Shown piece by piece: positions 36,301-46,407 of a DNA stretch of 64,000 nucleotides. Location of the stretch: NCBI GenBank assembly GCA_030544215.1, contig JARZZO010000003.1:19291879-19355878 (forward strand), read 5' to 3'. Source of the stretch: Zantedeschia hybrid cultivar. Lineage: Eukaryota; Streptophyta; Magnoliopsida; Alismatales; Araceae. Position numbers and translations under genes: made by a program. Numbering within the stretch: the first letter of the stretch is position 1; every line of letters begins with the position of its first letter. Under the pieces are notes generated by a model that was given only the letters and a program-made list of their open reading frames with translations, was not told where the DNA came from and searched no databases.

Positions 36301-37259
36301 GTCCTCAGCTTACGTCTTCTTGTCAGTGCCTGTACAGAATTGCAGATATGAGATACACATCCAGTATCTAATACCCATGATGTACAATCTCTTATTGACA
36401 AGTTTACATCTATCATATAGATACCTGAAGCGTCCTGCTGCTTCACAGTTCCTTGAGCCTTGTCCTTGAGGTATTCCTTGCAATTCCTCTTCCAATGCCC
36501 TTTCTGGTGACAGTAGAAGCAATCACCTTTCTCAGCATTTTTACCCTTGTCTTTCTTGACAACCTTTGCCTTTCTTTGAACCTTGTTCTTATTCTTTCGA
36601 AAAGCTTGGACTGCAAGTCTTTTTCTGTTGGTCTTACCAACCATTAGGACTTGGGGTTTGTCCTTCACAAGGTTCCCCTCAGCAGTCTTTAACATGTTCA
36701 GCAGTTCAGCTAAGGTCGCCTGGATCTTGTTCATGTTGAAATTGACGATGAACTGAGCATATGAAGGTGGAAGTGAAGACAACACAAGGTCTGTGTGCAT
36801 CTCCTTGGGAAGTGTAATCCCAAGAGCATCCAGCCTCTCCACCCACTCAATCATCTTCAGCACATGATTCTGTACTGAAGTTCCCTCTGCCATCTGAGCT
36901 TTGAACAGATTCTTCGATATCTCATATCGTTCGATTCTGCTCTACTCACCAAAGAGCTCCTTCAAATGGAGCATGATGGATCTAGCATCCATCTCTTCAT
37001 GTTGCCTCTGCAACTCATTGCTCATAGAGGCTAACATATAGCATTGGGCCATGGTGGAATCCTCCTTCCATTTTTCATACGCTATCATTTCCTCCTCTGG
37101 AGCATCTAATGCTGGTTCAGCAGGAGGTTCAGTATCCAAGACGTAGGCAATCTGCTCAGACCTGAGGACTATCTTCAAGTTTCTGAGCCAATCTGAGTAA
37201 TTGGTGCCTGTCAAACGGTTGGCATCAAGTATGCCTCTCAACGGGTTATGGTGAGACAT
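33327..37259 (-). pseudogene. Copia-C gag-pol, two premature stops
   Basis: Full-length frame (1311 codons including the stop) from ATG 37259 to the stop at 33327, with only two breaks: TAG at 36942-36944 in gag and TGA at 34251-34253 in reverse transcriptase, just after the YVDD region. Domain order: gag, CCHC knuckle, aspartic protease, integrase (HHCC and catalytic core), reverse transcriptase, RNase H (TEAEY near 33670). No frameshift. Either stop would prevent a full polyprotein without readthrough. Relatives such as TNT1 move by reverse transcription in virus-like particles; this copy would need proteins supplied in trans. Confidence 0.95.
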
Positions 37260-39568
37260 TCTCGCCTACAGGAGATAATCAATCGATAATTAGCAGATAT
37301 TCAGATTAACTAAAACAAGATATGGTCTTTTATTATCTAGTTTTACTCCCACTAATTTTCGACGGACTGTATAACCTTCAGATATACAGAACGGGAGACG
37401 CCGACTGTCTCCTAGTGGGGATCAGAATCTCCAAGCATCACAGTATGACCTCGGGTAAACACATAGTATCATACTGCTATCTCAGAGCAATCATCTCATG
37501 ATAATTGCAACTCCTTGCAATATCCGATCGTACTTCGGCTCCCAAGTTTAATGGTCCCGGGTAAACACAGTAGACCATTATCCCCGGTCTAAGCTTTACC
37601 ATCAATACGTGACTGAGTAAAGTAGAAACATAGTTCCCGGGTAAACACGTGGATGACTATATCGTTCCTCTACTCTTATCCAAAGGCATCTTATGCCATG
37701 ATCAACAGTCCTCTCATCAGTTAATGGCAGACCTCGGGTAAACACATAGTATCTGCCACCACCGAATTAAGTTCTATCAATCATATTGATGGAGAGCCAC
37801 GCGGTACATTCTCAATGACTCGCGCTACGGCTTAGATTTTGTAACGAAGGTTTTACTTATTTAATTTGGTCTCATCCTAGGTGATAGTATTAAATATATC
37901 GAATATATTTATTAATACTAATAACCTAGCAAATATAAAGCACACGCATCACATACATGTCATTAGTGTGGTCATGGACGGCACTGCGGTTTGACTTGAG
38001 CCAGACAGTCAAACGCACACATACACACAATATAACAATTTATATCATGAGTCTGCAAACCCATGAATGCAATGAACTCCTTCATTTTCATCTGGTCAGC
38101 AGTTGTGGATCATCCTCGCTCCGCGTGCATCCACCTCGATCAAATTACATCGTAATTCCCAATTACATGATAATTCAGAAGAGGAAGCCTTATGGCGATT
38201 ACATCAAGGAGGAAGGTAGAAGTACAATGGAATATGAGAGGGAGAGGTTCGCAGACCTCTATTTATTAATACACAATAAACCACACAATCACATTCCATA
38301 TCCACAAGTAATGCCCGTCCATGACCACCATGTGTTTTATTAAACAAACCACACATGAATAGCGCATCAAATGGCTAAATTAAAATTTTCGAAAATAATA
38401 TTAATTTTGGTTTCATAAAACCAGGGACCAAACAAAATTTGGATTATTTGGAATTTTTCGAAAAACTTTAGTATTTATTGCAAGCATGCTAATTTAAATC
38501 CAATTTAAACAAGTAAATCAATAACACATCAAAAATGCATTAAAATATAAAATTAACGGCTTCAGAAATATTCCATGCTCAATTTGAACAATTCAAATAT
38601 TTATGGGGTTAATCTAACAATTAGATTGCATAAGGTTTAATCTAACATTTAGAATTAATTCAATTAACAACCTTTTGTTAATTAATTAACATAATAAACC
38701 TTAATAAGGGCCCAATCAAAATTGAATTTAATAAAAACAGTAAAATCCTATTTTACAGATAATTATTAAACCAATTTTATAATTAAAATTTTAAAACCAA
38801 AAAAAAAATTTAATCAACTGGGCCCCCTAAAGGGCTCAGCCCTGCTGAGCCCCTGGCTCGGGCCAGGGCCGAGCCAGGGCGCAGCCAGGACTCGGACCCA
38901 GGTCCGAGCCCTGCTGCGCCCTGGCTCGGGCCGCCTGGCACGAGCCAGGGCCCAGCCGGGCCCGGTCCGGTCGGCGGCTAGGGAAACCCTAGCCGCCCGG
39001 CCGAACCGCCCGAGGTTCCCTGCAACGCAGGGAACCCGACGGCGCCGCCCCCTCTTTGGGGTCTTCTCCGGCGCCGATCCCGGCGTCGGCAGGGCACCGC
39101 ACCATGCCGCCGGCGAACCCCTTAGCTCCCGCGAGGTCCGGTGACCGGCGGTGGCCCTGGAGGTCATCCGGAAAGGGATTTATTCGCCCCCTTATTTCCT
39201 CCAAAAAATCTGGTTTTGCAGGTTTCTCAAACCCGTGGGGAGGAAGAAGAAGGTCCATGGCCGCTCTTCCACGGCTTCCCATGCCACCAACAACTCGACC
39301 AGGGTCATTGGGCATGATCTACAGCGATTAGAACCCCTTAAAATCCATCTCTATGGATCCGACCACATCAAAAACGCCCCGTTCTTCGTCCAACGAAGAA
39401 CACGACGAAAAACCCCAAAAATAAATTTTTCTTCAGATTTAAATCACGATCTCATCGCAGTAATCATCTAATGATTATAAATCTTTCAAGAACATAAATC
39501 TAAGCATGGAATAAATTCAAAAACCATAAATTTTAGAGACCGAAACGGCGAAAACACAGTGGAACCTG
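37260..39568 (-). other. Copia-C leader
   Basis: Same content as the Copia-B leader: hairpin cluster 37441-37758, AT-rich stretch, GC-rich block 38816-39170. No gene supported. Confidence 0.75.
37441..37758 (-). promoter_or_regulatory. Four leader hairpins, Copia-C
   Basis: Identical to 29620-29937, shifted by 7821 bp. Arm pairs span 37441-37476, 37549-37580, 37630-37660 and 37725-37758. Confidence 0.7.
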
Positions 39569-39580
39569 GCTCTGATACCA
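39569..39580 (-). promoter_or_regulatory. Copia-C primer-binding site
   Basis: Minus strand TGGTATCAGAGC, initiator tRNA-Met type, one base after the 5' LTR. Confidence 0.93.
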
Positions 39581-39581
39581 C

Positions 39582-41133
39582 TGTTGGGATCGCTGTGTCG
39601 GGATCCGATCCTAAAACGCAGCGGAATAAAGAAGTTCGGGATCGGATCAGTCCCGTTTCGGTCGTTAAAACAAAAACCGATGTAGATCGATTTACCTTGC
39701 GCGGAATCGAATCCGCGTCCGTTTTCCGGTTCCTTCGGAGCGATGCCGCAAGTCGCGCAGATGCCCGACCTCTAGCGGTATCCACGCGGTTCTCCTCGCG
39801 ATGGATCGTCCTCGCTTCCTCGCTCGCTGCGGCGCTCGAAGATCCCTTCTGACTGCGCATGATCCGCCGCGACATGCGGATCCAGATTCCCCGTCGAACG
39901 GGAAGTAGAGCAGTTGGGAATGGCACGCCCAGAGGAGAGAGAAAGTGGGAAGAACGAATGACGGCTAGGTCAGGGTTGCTGGCCCCGGACGTAGAATCCG
40001 TTCTTTTATAAAAAGTCAGTTTGCAGTTTTTCACAAAAACCCAGACTTATCCGAAATCCTGTCGGATTATCCATCGTCTTGAAAACCATTTGCGTGTGAC
40101 CCTCTAGGCCCAATTACCAGTCCAGTTAATAGCCCATTAAGTCCAGTAACCCTTTACTGACTCACTAAATTAATTAATATCCTTATATTCAATTAATCAG
40201 CCGAATTTAATGTCCCACAATAAATTCGGACGGACTGCCGATCACGTTGGATGCCAAGCAACATCGCGTGATCCTGGATGGAACTGGGGTTATCGCAACC
40301 CTCTATTGGAACCTTTCTGTCATCGGTTAGCGCGCGGATATAATCCTTCATCCGTACAATGTTCCCGAATCGACCTAGGGCATGGTTTACTGTTAAACCC
40401 TATTTGGTCGATTCACTTGAATCAGATGCCGCTAATCTGAATCCGATAACTCCTTATCGATTACAGAGTCCGCCCTGGCCAGGGACTTTAAGCGCATCAT
40501 TCCCGGAACATTCTCTCTCAAACAACCGAGAGCGGATGATCCCGTATTGAACACACAATTACCTTCGAGGGCATTTCCCTGAACCCGATCACTTGACTTA
40601 TTGATATCCCATGGTTAGGGATTCGTTCGTCAAGGTCAAAGCTCAGAAACCTACCAACAAGGTATCCTTGGAGTCTCAGGTCCAAGGATCATCCACGCAA
40701 CCGTGACAATTGAATCGAGCAGGTTAACAGTGAGGTTATTACCATCCAGCGATTCATAGTCGGATCAGTTCAGTGAACTCATTCACCAATGAGCACCTAT
40801 AGGTTCAGCATAGTGTCTCCACACAAGTGACTTATGGGATCAGTCACCCTCATCATATGAGCTGAAGTAACCTATACTAGTCTATCCGGATGTTCGATGT
40901 CCTATCTCAAACATCCTATGACTAGGAACAATTAAGAACATGTGTTTATAAGTCTTCGGTCCCGTAATTATGATCTCATCATAATCCAAAGACTATTGCA
41001 CATGTTCATGGACTTCATCGTGATACGATAAACACAGATCGAATTAATTACACACAATGAATTATTGCCATTTATTAATAATCTGAATATGTACACAGTA
41101 TCGGATTGGCTTTGAGACCATCTAATACTAACA
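39582..41133 (-). repeat. Copia-C 5' LTR (1552 bp)
   Basis: Minus strand TGTTAGTATTAG at 41133 to CCCAACA at 39582. U3 hairpin 40937-41006; TATA-like element on the minus strand near 40010-40018. Gypsy-2 gag resumes at 41134. Confidence 0.94.
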
Positions 41134-42022
41134 CTTTCATCATCTAGGCAGCCGGCTAGACCGCAAACGCATATTCATCAAAATGCCCTCGGGCATGGCG
41201 GAAGCTTTGCCGGACCTCCTCCTTATTATCCTCCCTGTTCCACGTACTCTAGGCAACAGGCCTATCAAGTACTTCCACCTCCTCCTCCTCCCCAGGCAGA
41301 TTTGACCACGCAAACGTTGCTGGCCAAGATGGAGCGCATGGATGAACAGTTCAACAACCTCCAGAAGATGATGGGGGTTAAAGCTGTGCCAGAAATCAGT
41401 TTACCGAGCCTGCCAGTATTCCATCTGCCACCCTCTGAAATGCCAGTGTATCGAAAGTATAACGGTACTGGTAACCCCTTCACGCACCTGAAGGAGTTCA
41501 TGTACGAATCCTCGTTCTGGCAGAATGATAAGAGGTCATTGGCCTTCTTGTTCAGGAGATCTCTAGAGGGACCAGCCCTCGAGTGGTTCTTTTCTCTGGA
41601 ACCCTCCGAAGTAGAGGATTACGGTATCGTTTCACGCAAATTTATCCAACGATACCAGGACAGAGTTGCACCCTCCTTGTCTATCACGGACCTCATTGCA
41701 GAAAAGATGAAACCGGATGAGGAGTTTGTCAGTTTTGCTGACAGGTGGCGGGGCCTGGCTGAAAAGGTGAAAGATCACTTGTCCGAATCTGAACAAGTGA
41801 ACATGCTAATTTCTAACGCCACTCCCCAGTTCAAGCTAGTCCTCTCCTTGAACAATTTGACTAATATGGCAGAGCTCTATGAAAGAGCACGGTATTGCCA
41901 AAATGCCTTCAAAGACGCTACGTTCTCTAGCGTCTTTGATCCTCACAGACCTAGCAGGCCTCCACCTCGGAAGCCTGCAGTGTCGAATTCTCCTAGCACA
42001 GGTCCGACTACTGAGGGCACGC

Positions 42023-42610
42023 TCTTCATCCCTTCAAGGCTCCAACTGGGCATAAGTGTTTCATTTCTGAATCTCATTTACATCTTCATAATTTCATTTC
42101 CCATAATCACTTCATGCAACACACACCACAGCATCAATTTTCCAAAACCCATTTGATTTAAGAGGTTTTCAAAGCCAATTAAACAAGTGAGTTGCTGTTT
42201 AAGCATGTTTAACATCATCATCATTTTTTATATTACTTCCATTTGAATTCTCATCATTGTTTATTCTTTATTTTTCTGTTTCTTTGCCTCTGCTGCACTC
42301 AACAACAACAACAAGAGGTCAAAAGGGAGAAATCAAGCATAAAGCCAGAAGGATTTCTGGACGATCCTCACATTCAACAGCAAGAACAAAAGAACAAAGA
42401 AAGGGCTCTCTTTCTTCAGCCGGCTGAAGGAGGGGAACCAAGGACTCAATCTTCCGCGTTCAAACAGGTAGGCGATCAAACTCTCTTTTGAAACTTTTTA
42501 GTTAAAAGTTTCTGGCGATCACTGCACTTTAGTTGCTGTTTTAATAGGTTAGTTTACACTAAACAACATAGTTTTTCATATTAATTACACGAGTATTTTC
42601 AGCACCTACA
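42023..42610 (+). repeat. Gypsy-2 3' LTR, last 588 bp
   Basis: Corresponds to 23862-24449, same length, about five substitutions by eye. Its 5' part, the polypurine tract and pol were lost in the deletion that joined it to gag. Confidence 0.94.
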
Positions 42611-42615
42611 GAGGA

Positions 42616-43797
42616 GAGCTCGGCAGTCTACACGCGAAAATGCGGTAAGGATCCCTGAAAAGAAAAGACAAGACAAGAGAGGAAAATAACCCGATTAGAA
42701 CTGTGATATGTAGAATCTATCTATGAAAATATAAAAGTTAACTAGAATTGGAGGGAGATGCACCGGATGAGTGTTTGGGGAGGGAAGGTGACCATATGTT
42801 GTGGCCATCCACCACCCGTTTTTTTTGTTTAAAACCTCTGGGGGGAAGGGTTGCTAGGTTATCCTAACATGCATGCATGCAGATGGGGGTGCTCGTGTGT
42901 GGAAAGTGAAGTGATGTGTTAAAAGTGGAAAGAAGAGTGAGAGAGGGAAATGTTACGGAATGGATGAAAAGTGGGAATGCAATGAGGGGAAAAGGGGAAA
43001 AGTAAAAGAGGGTTAAGAAGACAAGCCCATTTGGAGTGCGAAGGATTCCTCTTCCAGCTCCTCCTAAAGCTCTCTGACTCCTTGCCCGCTCGACTCCTCG
43101 AAGCCGACTCACTTGCCAACCTCCTTCACCCCAAAAAAACCCTCCCTGCTCGAGGGGACATGGGGGGTTTAAATAGGTGAAGGAAAAATAGGAGAAAATA
43201 GGGGTCTAAATTCCCGTAAATCATCAAAGAGCCAATAGGAAGTGGTCAAGGATCGGAGGTAGTGCGCGCGGCAGCCGCCGGAGTGAGGGATGATCGGAGT
43301 AGTGGAGGTGAGGGTGGCGGGTAGAGGAGATCGTAGGAAGACGAGGTCGGTGGGAGTTAGGGGAGTGGACGGCCAGCCAACTTGCCTTCCAATCCCGTGG
43401 AAGGCGGGGTAGCTGGCCTTCCACGGAGAGGTGGAAGGCGGCCCGGTTGGCTTTCGAAGGGTGGTGGAAGGCAATGGGTGGCTTTCGAAGGGCGGTGGAA
43501 GGCGGGCTGGCTGGCCTTCGAAGGACGGTGGAAGGCAGACCGGTTGGCCTTCGAAGGGTGGTGGAAGGCAAGGGTTGGCTGGCCTTCGAAGGACGGTGGA
43601 AGGGGGGCTGGCTGGCCTTCGAAGGGTGGTGGAAGGCGGACTTGCTGGCCCTCTACGAAAAGGTGGCTAGAGTTGGGATTGGTTAATGGGCCTAGTTATT
43701 AGTGGGCTGAAATGGCTAAGATGAGGGATTTGGTGACGATGGGCTAATGATGGATGGGGTTCATGACCAAAAGGGTGGTCGAAAATCGGTGTCTACA
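42616..43797 (-). repeat. Gypsy-1 3' LTR, proximal part
   Basis: Matches 50586-51799 and ends GTGTCTACA at 43797. The plus-strand sequence CCCTTCCGGGACACC just beyond is a pyrimidine-rich complement of a polypurine tract, which fits a 3' LTR in minus orientation. Confidence 0.92.
43397..43662. repeat. 33-bp minisatellite in Gypsy-1 3' LTR, eight units
   Basis: Units start GTGGAAGGC and most contain the palindromic core CCTTCGAAGG. Eight units here against nine in the 5' LTR (51366-51665). Open frames through it are composition effects. Confidence 0.9.
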
Positions 43798-46407
43798 AAT
43801 GCCCTTCCGGGACACCTGTTTTGCAGTGGAGTGGAACGCAATGATAAATAGGTGTTCCGGAAATCAAAACTGATTTTGGACGGCCCAAAGAAGGGATGAG
43901 CTATATCCAAAGGTGGTATGAGAGGGTGGCAAATGCATGAAAGCTAGCTATTCGAATTGCAAGGGTGACTAAGAAGAGGAGCAAAATTCAGACTAGAGAA
44001 TCACAATCTGTGGGACCCACGGGTGCTGGAACCGCGAGGCCTTGGCGCACCAGGATGCAACGATCTGGCCCAAGGGGATCTCAAGCATGAAAGTTGGAAG
44101 AGTGTGACCTGAAATGGTCTTGACACAACGGGCGCGCGGTGGCCTGGCGCATCATGTGATCGCCAAGTGAGAGCATCTCAAGCACACGTATCAGAAAATG
44201 GATGAGGTCTTGCAATTCAAAGGGCTAACAGACGAACAGTTGCCAGACTCACAGATTAACAATGGGTTAAGCAGAGTGATAAATTATGGTCATTGCCCCT
44301 AGGGCGGGAATGGTGGATGATGCTTATGCAATGCATGCTGGTTTAAAAATTGAAAAGCAAATTCCTAATGCAAACAGGAGGGATTTATTAGCCAATCGAA
44401 TAACTTGGAGAATATAGACTCCTCATTGTTTTGTTTAAAGAGGAACTCAGAGTCTATACGCCCAAAGTTATTAGCCTCATGTGTCTTCAATCCTACTTGC
44501 TTCAGATTCCCTGCAGCTGTAAGAACGCACATCAACAAATGTAAATAATCAATGATCCACAATATCTTAATGACAAGCTGCAAAGAAACGAGGGACAAAG
44601 GTCCCTGTCGAGTCGAAGCCAGCACGGAAGATATGGCCATTCTCAAAGTAGAATGTCAATCCAGCTGCTTTTGGCTTCGACTCGACAGCAAAAGTGTCTA
44701 CCTTTTGGATATAGAATCTTTTCCTGTATGCACAATAATGAGGGGAAAATAGTTAGTAGTATCTGTTTTCCGCCCCTTGCCCAAAAAAGAGCAACTACTT
44801 TTTCCCTAGCCTTCGCATAGGGTCAAGGAGTCATATCCAACTAACCGGACAAAAGGAAGGGTATTGAAATTGATGCGACAAGTAAATATGCAAATGCTGG
44901 TGGATATTAACAAATGAGGTGTGTGATGAATGAAAACATGTTTTTGATTCCACCTACCTGGTGACTGCCCAAACTTAGCCTGGTCGAATGATGAAAGAGA
45001 AATGCACACTCAACTTCCCAGGTATCCTAAGCACACATCTAGATTGATTTGGGCCTCTAGACTCCTCAAACTAACCTTGACCGGCTAAGACTCATACTGA
45101 TGACAATACCGTCATGCCATGCTTAGGCTCCCAGCTACTTCCGACCACCAAGTTTGCCCAAAAAGTTTTCGAGGTAAATGATTTGTCCGACCCGGGTCTC
45201 TTTCCTCACAATCTAAAAGGTATAAGATGGAACACCTTGGAACCCCAACAGTCAACCGCACGACGCTGACCCGGAATCAGACGCCGTCGCACCTATAGGT
45301 GACGCGCATGTATTGACCTAAACCCGAAGTCTTGAGAGTGCTCATTGAGGTTATGGTTAAGGAATTGGTTCACCAGAAACACTGACATTACTCTTCACCC
45401 ATTTTGGACTCCTGTGATCATGTGAGCATGTGACGATTTTTTGAAAAAATCAAACCATTTTAAAATGATATTCAGTCTTTAGATAGCCATCTCGTACTAA
45501 ACCTTGGGGGAGAAAAATTGAAGAAATTTTTGAGACAAACCTCATAGGAGGATCGACAAAACCATTAAAAGGGCGAGTTGTGACAAAACGGACCCCTTTT
45601 GACCTCCTAGATGCCCCTATTTTGACTTTTCAAACCTTTGGTAGATTTCATGGCCAGGCACGGTCACGACCAGGCTTTTTTATATGATTGCTTGAACCCC
45701 TTTTCATTTTTGTATTTCTTTTCCACTCTTGACATTTTTCAGGGTTATTTGATATTCTGCCTGCGGGGACACTGCCCTCTTCACATGCTCTGGTCCTTTA
45801 CATTTCATTTTTTGGCCCTTTTGAGGGGTTATATCTATCGAGTTGTTGAGGAACCGCAATTTGCTGAGCTCGACCGTTTAAAGGCGTCGACTGTCCTGAT
45901 CGGTCGAGAGACGAAGAGCAAATGTTGCATTTTGACAGTGCACTAAAGACTTTGGAACTCATTTTAAAAAGGTTCTCTTTTGAAAAAAACGTGTAGGTAT
46001 GTGCATCTCAGGATGATCATAGGGATCCGTATGAAAATAAAGTAGACACGTCCAAGGTTCTGGTGGACCAAAGTCTTAGCCAAACCTTAATGTTAACCCA
46101 ATCTATCATGCAACTAGACCTAGACAGGGGATTACATGGCAGTCACCAGACATTTGGATTTTGTGTCTTTTCTGATTTTTTTGTCATTTTCATTAAAGTA
46201 TGTGCATATTTGCAAATATTTTTGATGCTTTTTGGATATTCGATTTTTTTGAGATTTTTGATTTTTTTGTGCATTTAAAGGGTAGAATTTTTAGATAGAC
46301 TCCTATCCAAAGAAAAACATTTTTCAAATATTTACACTTATTTGCTAACTCTTGAACTAGAAATGAAAGAACTTACTTACCTCTACAACTCGTAGATAAA
46401 GAGGAAG
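43798..46407 (-). other. Gypsy-1 3' non-coding region where pol is missing
   Basis: About 2.6 kb between the protease end and the 3' LTR with no reverse transcriptase, RNase H or integrase motif in any frame I read. It holds a perfect 17-bp inverted repeat at 44605-44688 and a short unrecognised open stretch on the minus strand (~44747-44563, about 60 codons, containing FYIQKVDTFAVESKP and FENGHIFRAGFDST). The rest is unassigned. Confidence 0.7.
44605..44688. repeat. Perfect 17-bp inverted repeat
   Basis: CTGTCGAGTCGAAGCCA (44605-44621) pairs with TGGCTTCGACTCGACAG (44672-44688) across a 50-bp spacer. Both arms lie inside the short minus-strand open stretch noted above. Confidence 0.9.

Larger units (their letters stand above)
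25900..41133 (-). mobile_element. Tandem Copia array (LTR-internal-LTR-internal)
   Basis: Read on the minus strand: LTR 41133-39582, internal 39581-33313, LTR 33312-31761, second internal region 31760-25900, which is cut in the RNase H part of pol. Positions 25900-33312 correspond to 33721-41133 at a constant offset of 7821 bp; every coding segment and all other stretches compared are identical, including two nonsense codons. This arrangement fits unequal recombination between LTRs followed by loss of the left end. An assembly duplication cannot be excluded from sequence alone. Confidence 0.92.
25574..42022 (+). pseudogene. Gypsy-2 gag, split by the Copia array and fused to its LTR
   Basis: N-terminal part 25574-25900 (MLLRSGRD...), C-terminal part 41134-42022; the Copia array fills 25901-41133. 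The reading frame is the same on both sides (codon CGA ends at 25900, CTT starts at 41134), and no target duplication is left. The gag core in the right part has LAFLFRRSLEG, EKMKPDEEF, NATPQFKLVL and TFSSVFDPHR, matching Gypsy-3. At 42023 gag is joined to LTR sequence through TCTTCATCCC, which is present at both breakpoints (23862 and 42023). The open frame then runs about 43 codons into the LTR, to 42156. Zinc knuckle, protease and all of pol are missing. Confidence 0.92.
23133..42610 (+). mobile_element. Gypsy-2: Tat-like element in the Gypsy-1 LTR, target duplication GAGGA
   Basis: Plus-strand element bounded by TGTAGACACG at 23133 and CAGCACCTACA ending at 42610, with GAGGA at 23128-23132 and 42611-42615. 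Rejoining the flanks recreates the intact Gypsy-1 LTR sequence seen near 50576-50592 apart from one substitution. Contains 5' LTR (23133-24449), primer site, leader, a gag split by the Copia array, and only the last 588 bp of the 3' LTR, because an internal deletion removed all of pol. The retained LTR overlap differs at about five of 588 positions by eye, so the insertion is fairly young. Confidence 0.94.

Noticed and set aside
43382..43702. Open frames of about 80-106 codons with repeated Gly/Lys/Trp-rich units
   Set aside because: They run through the 33-bp minisatellite, which is open in several frames at once; the same occurs in the other LTR copy.
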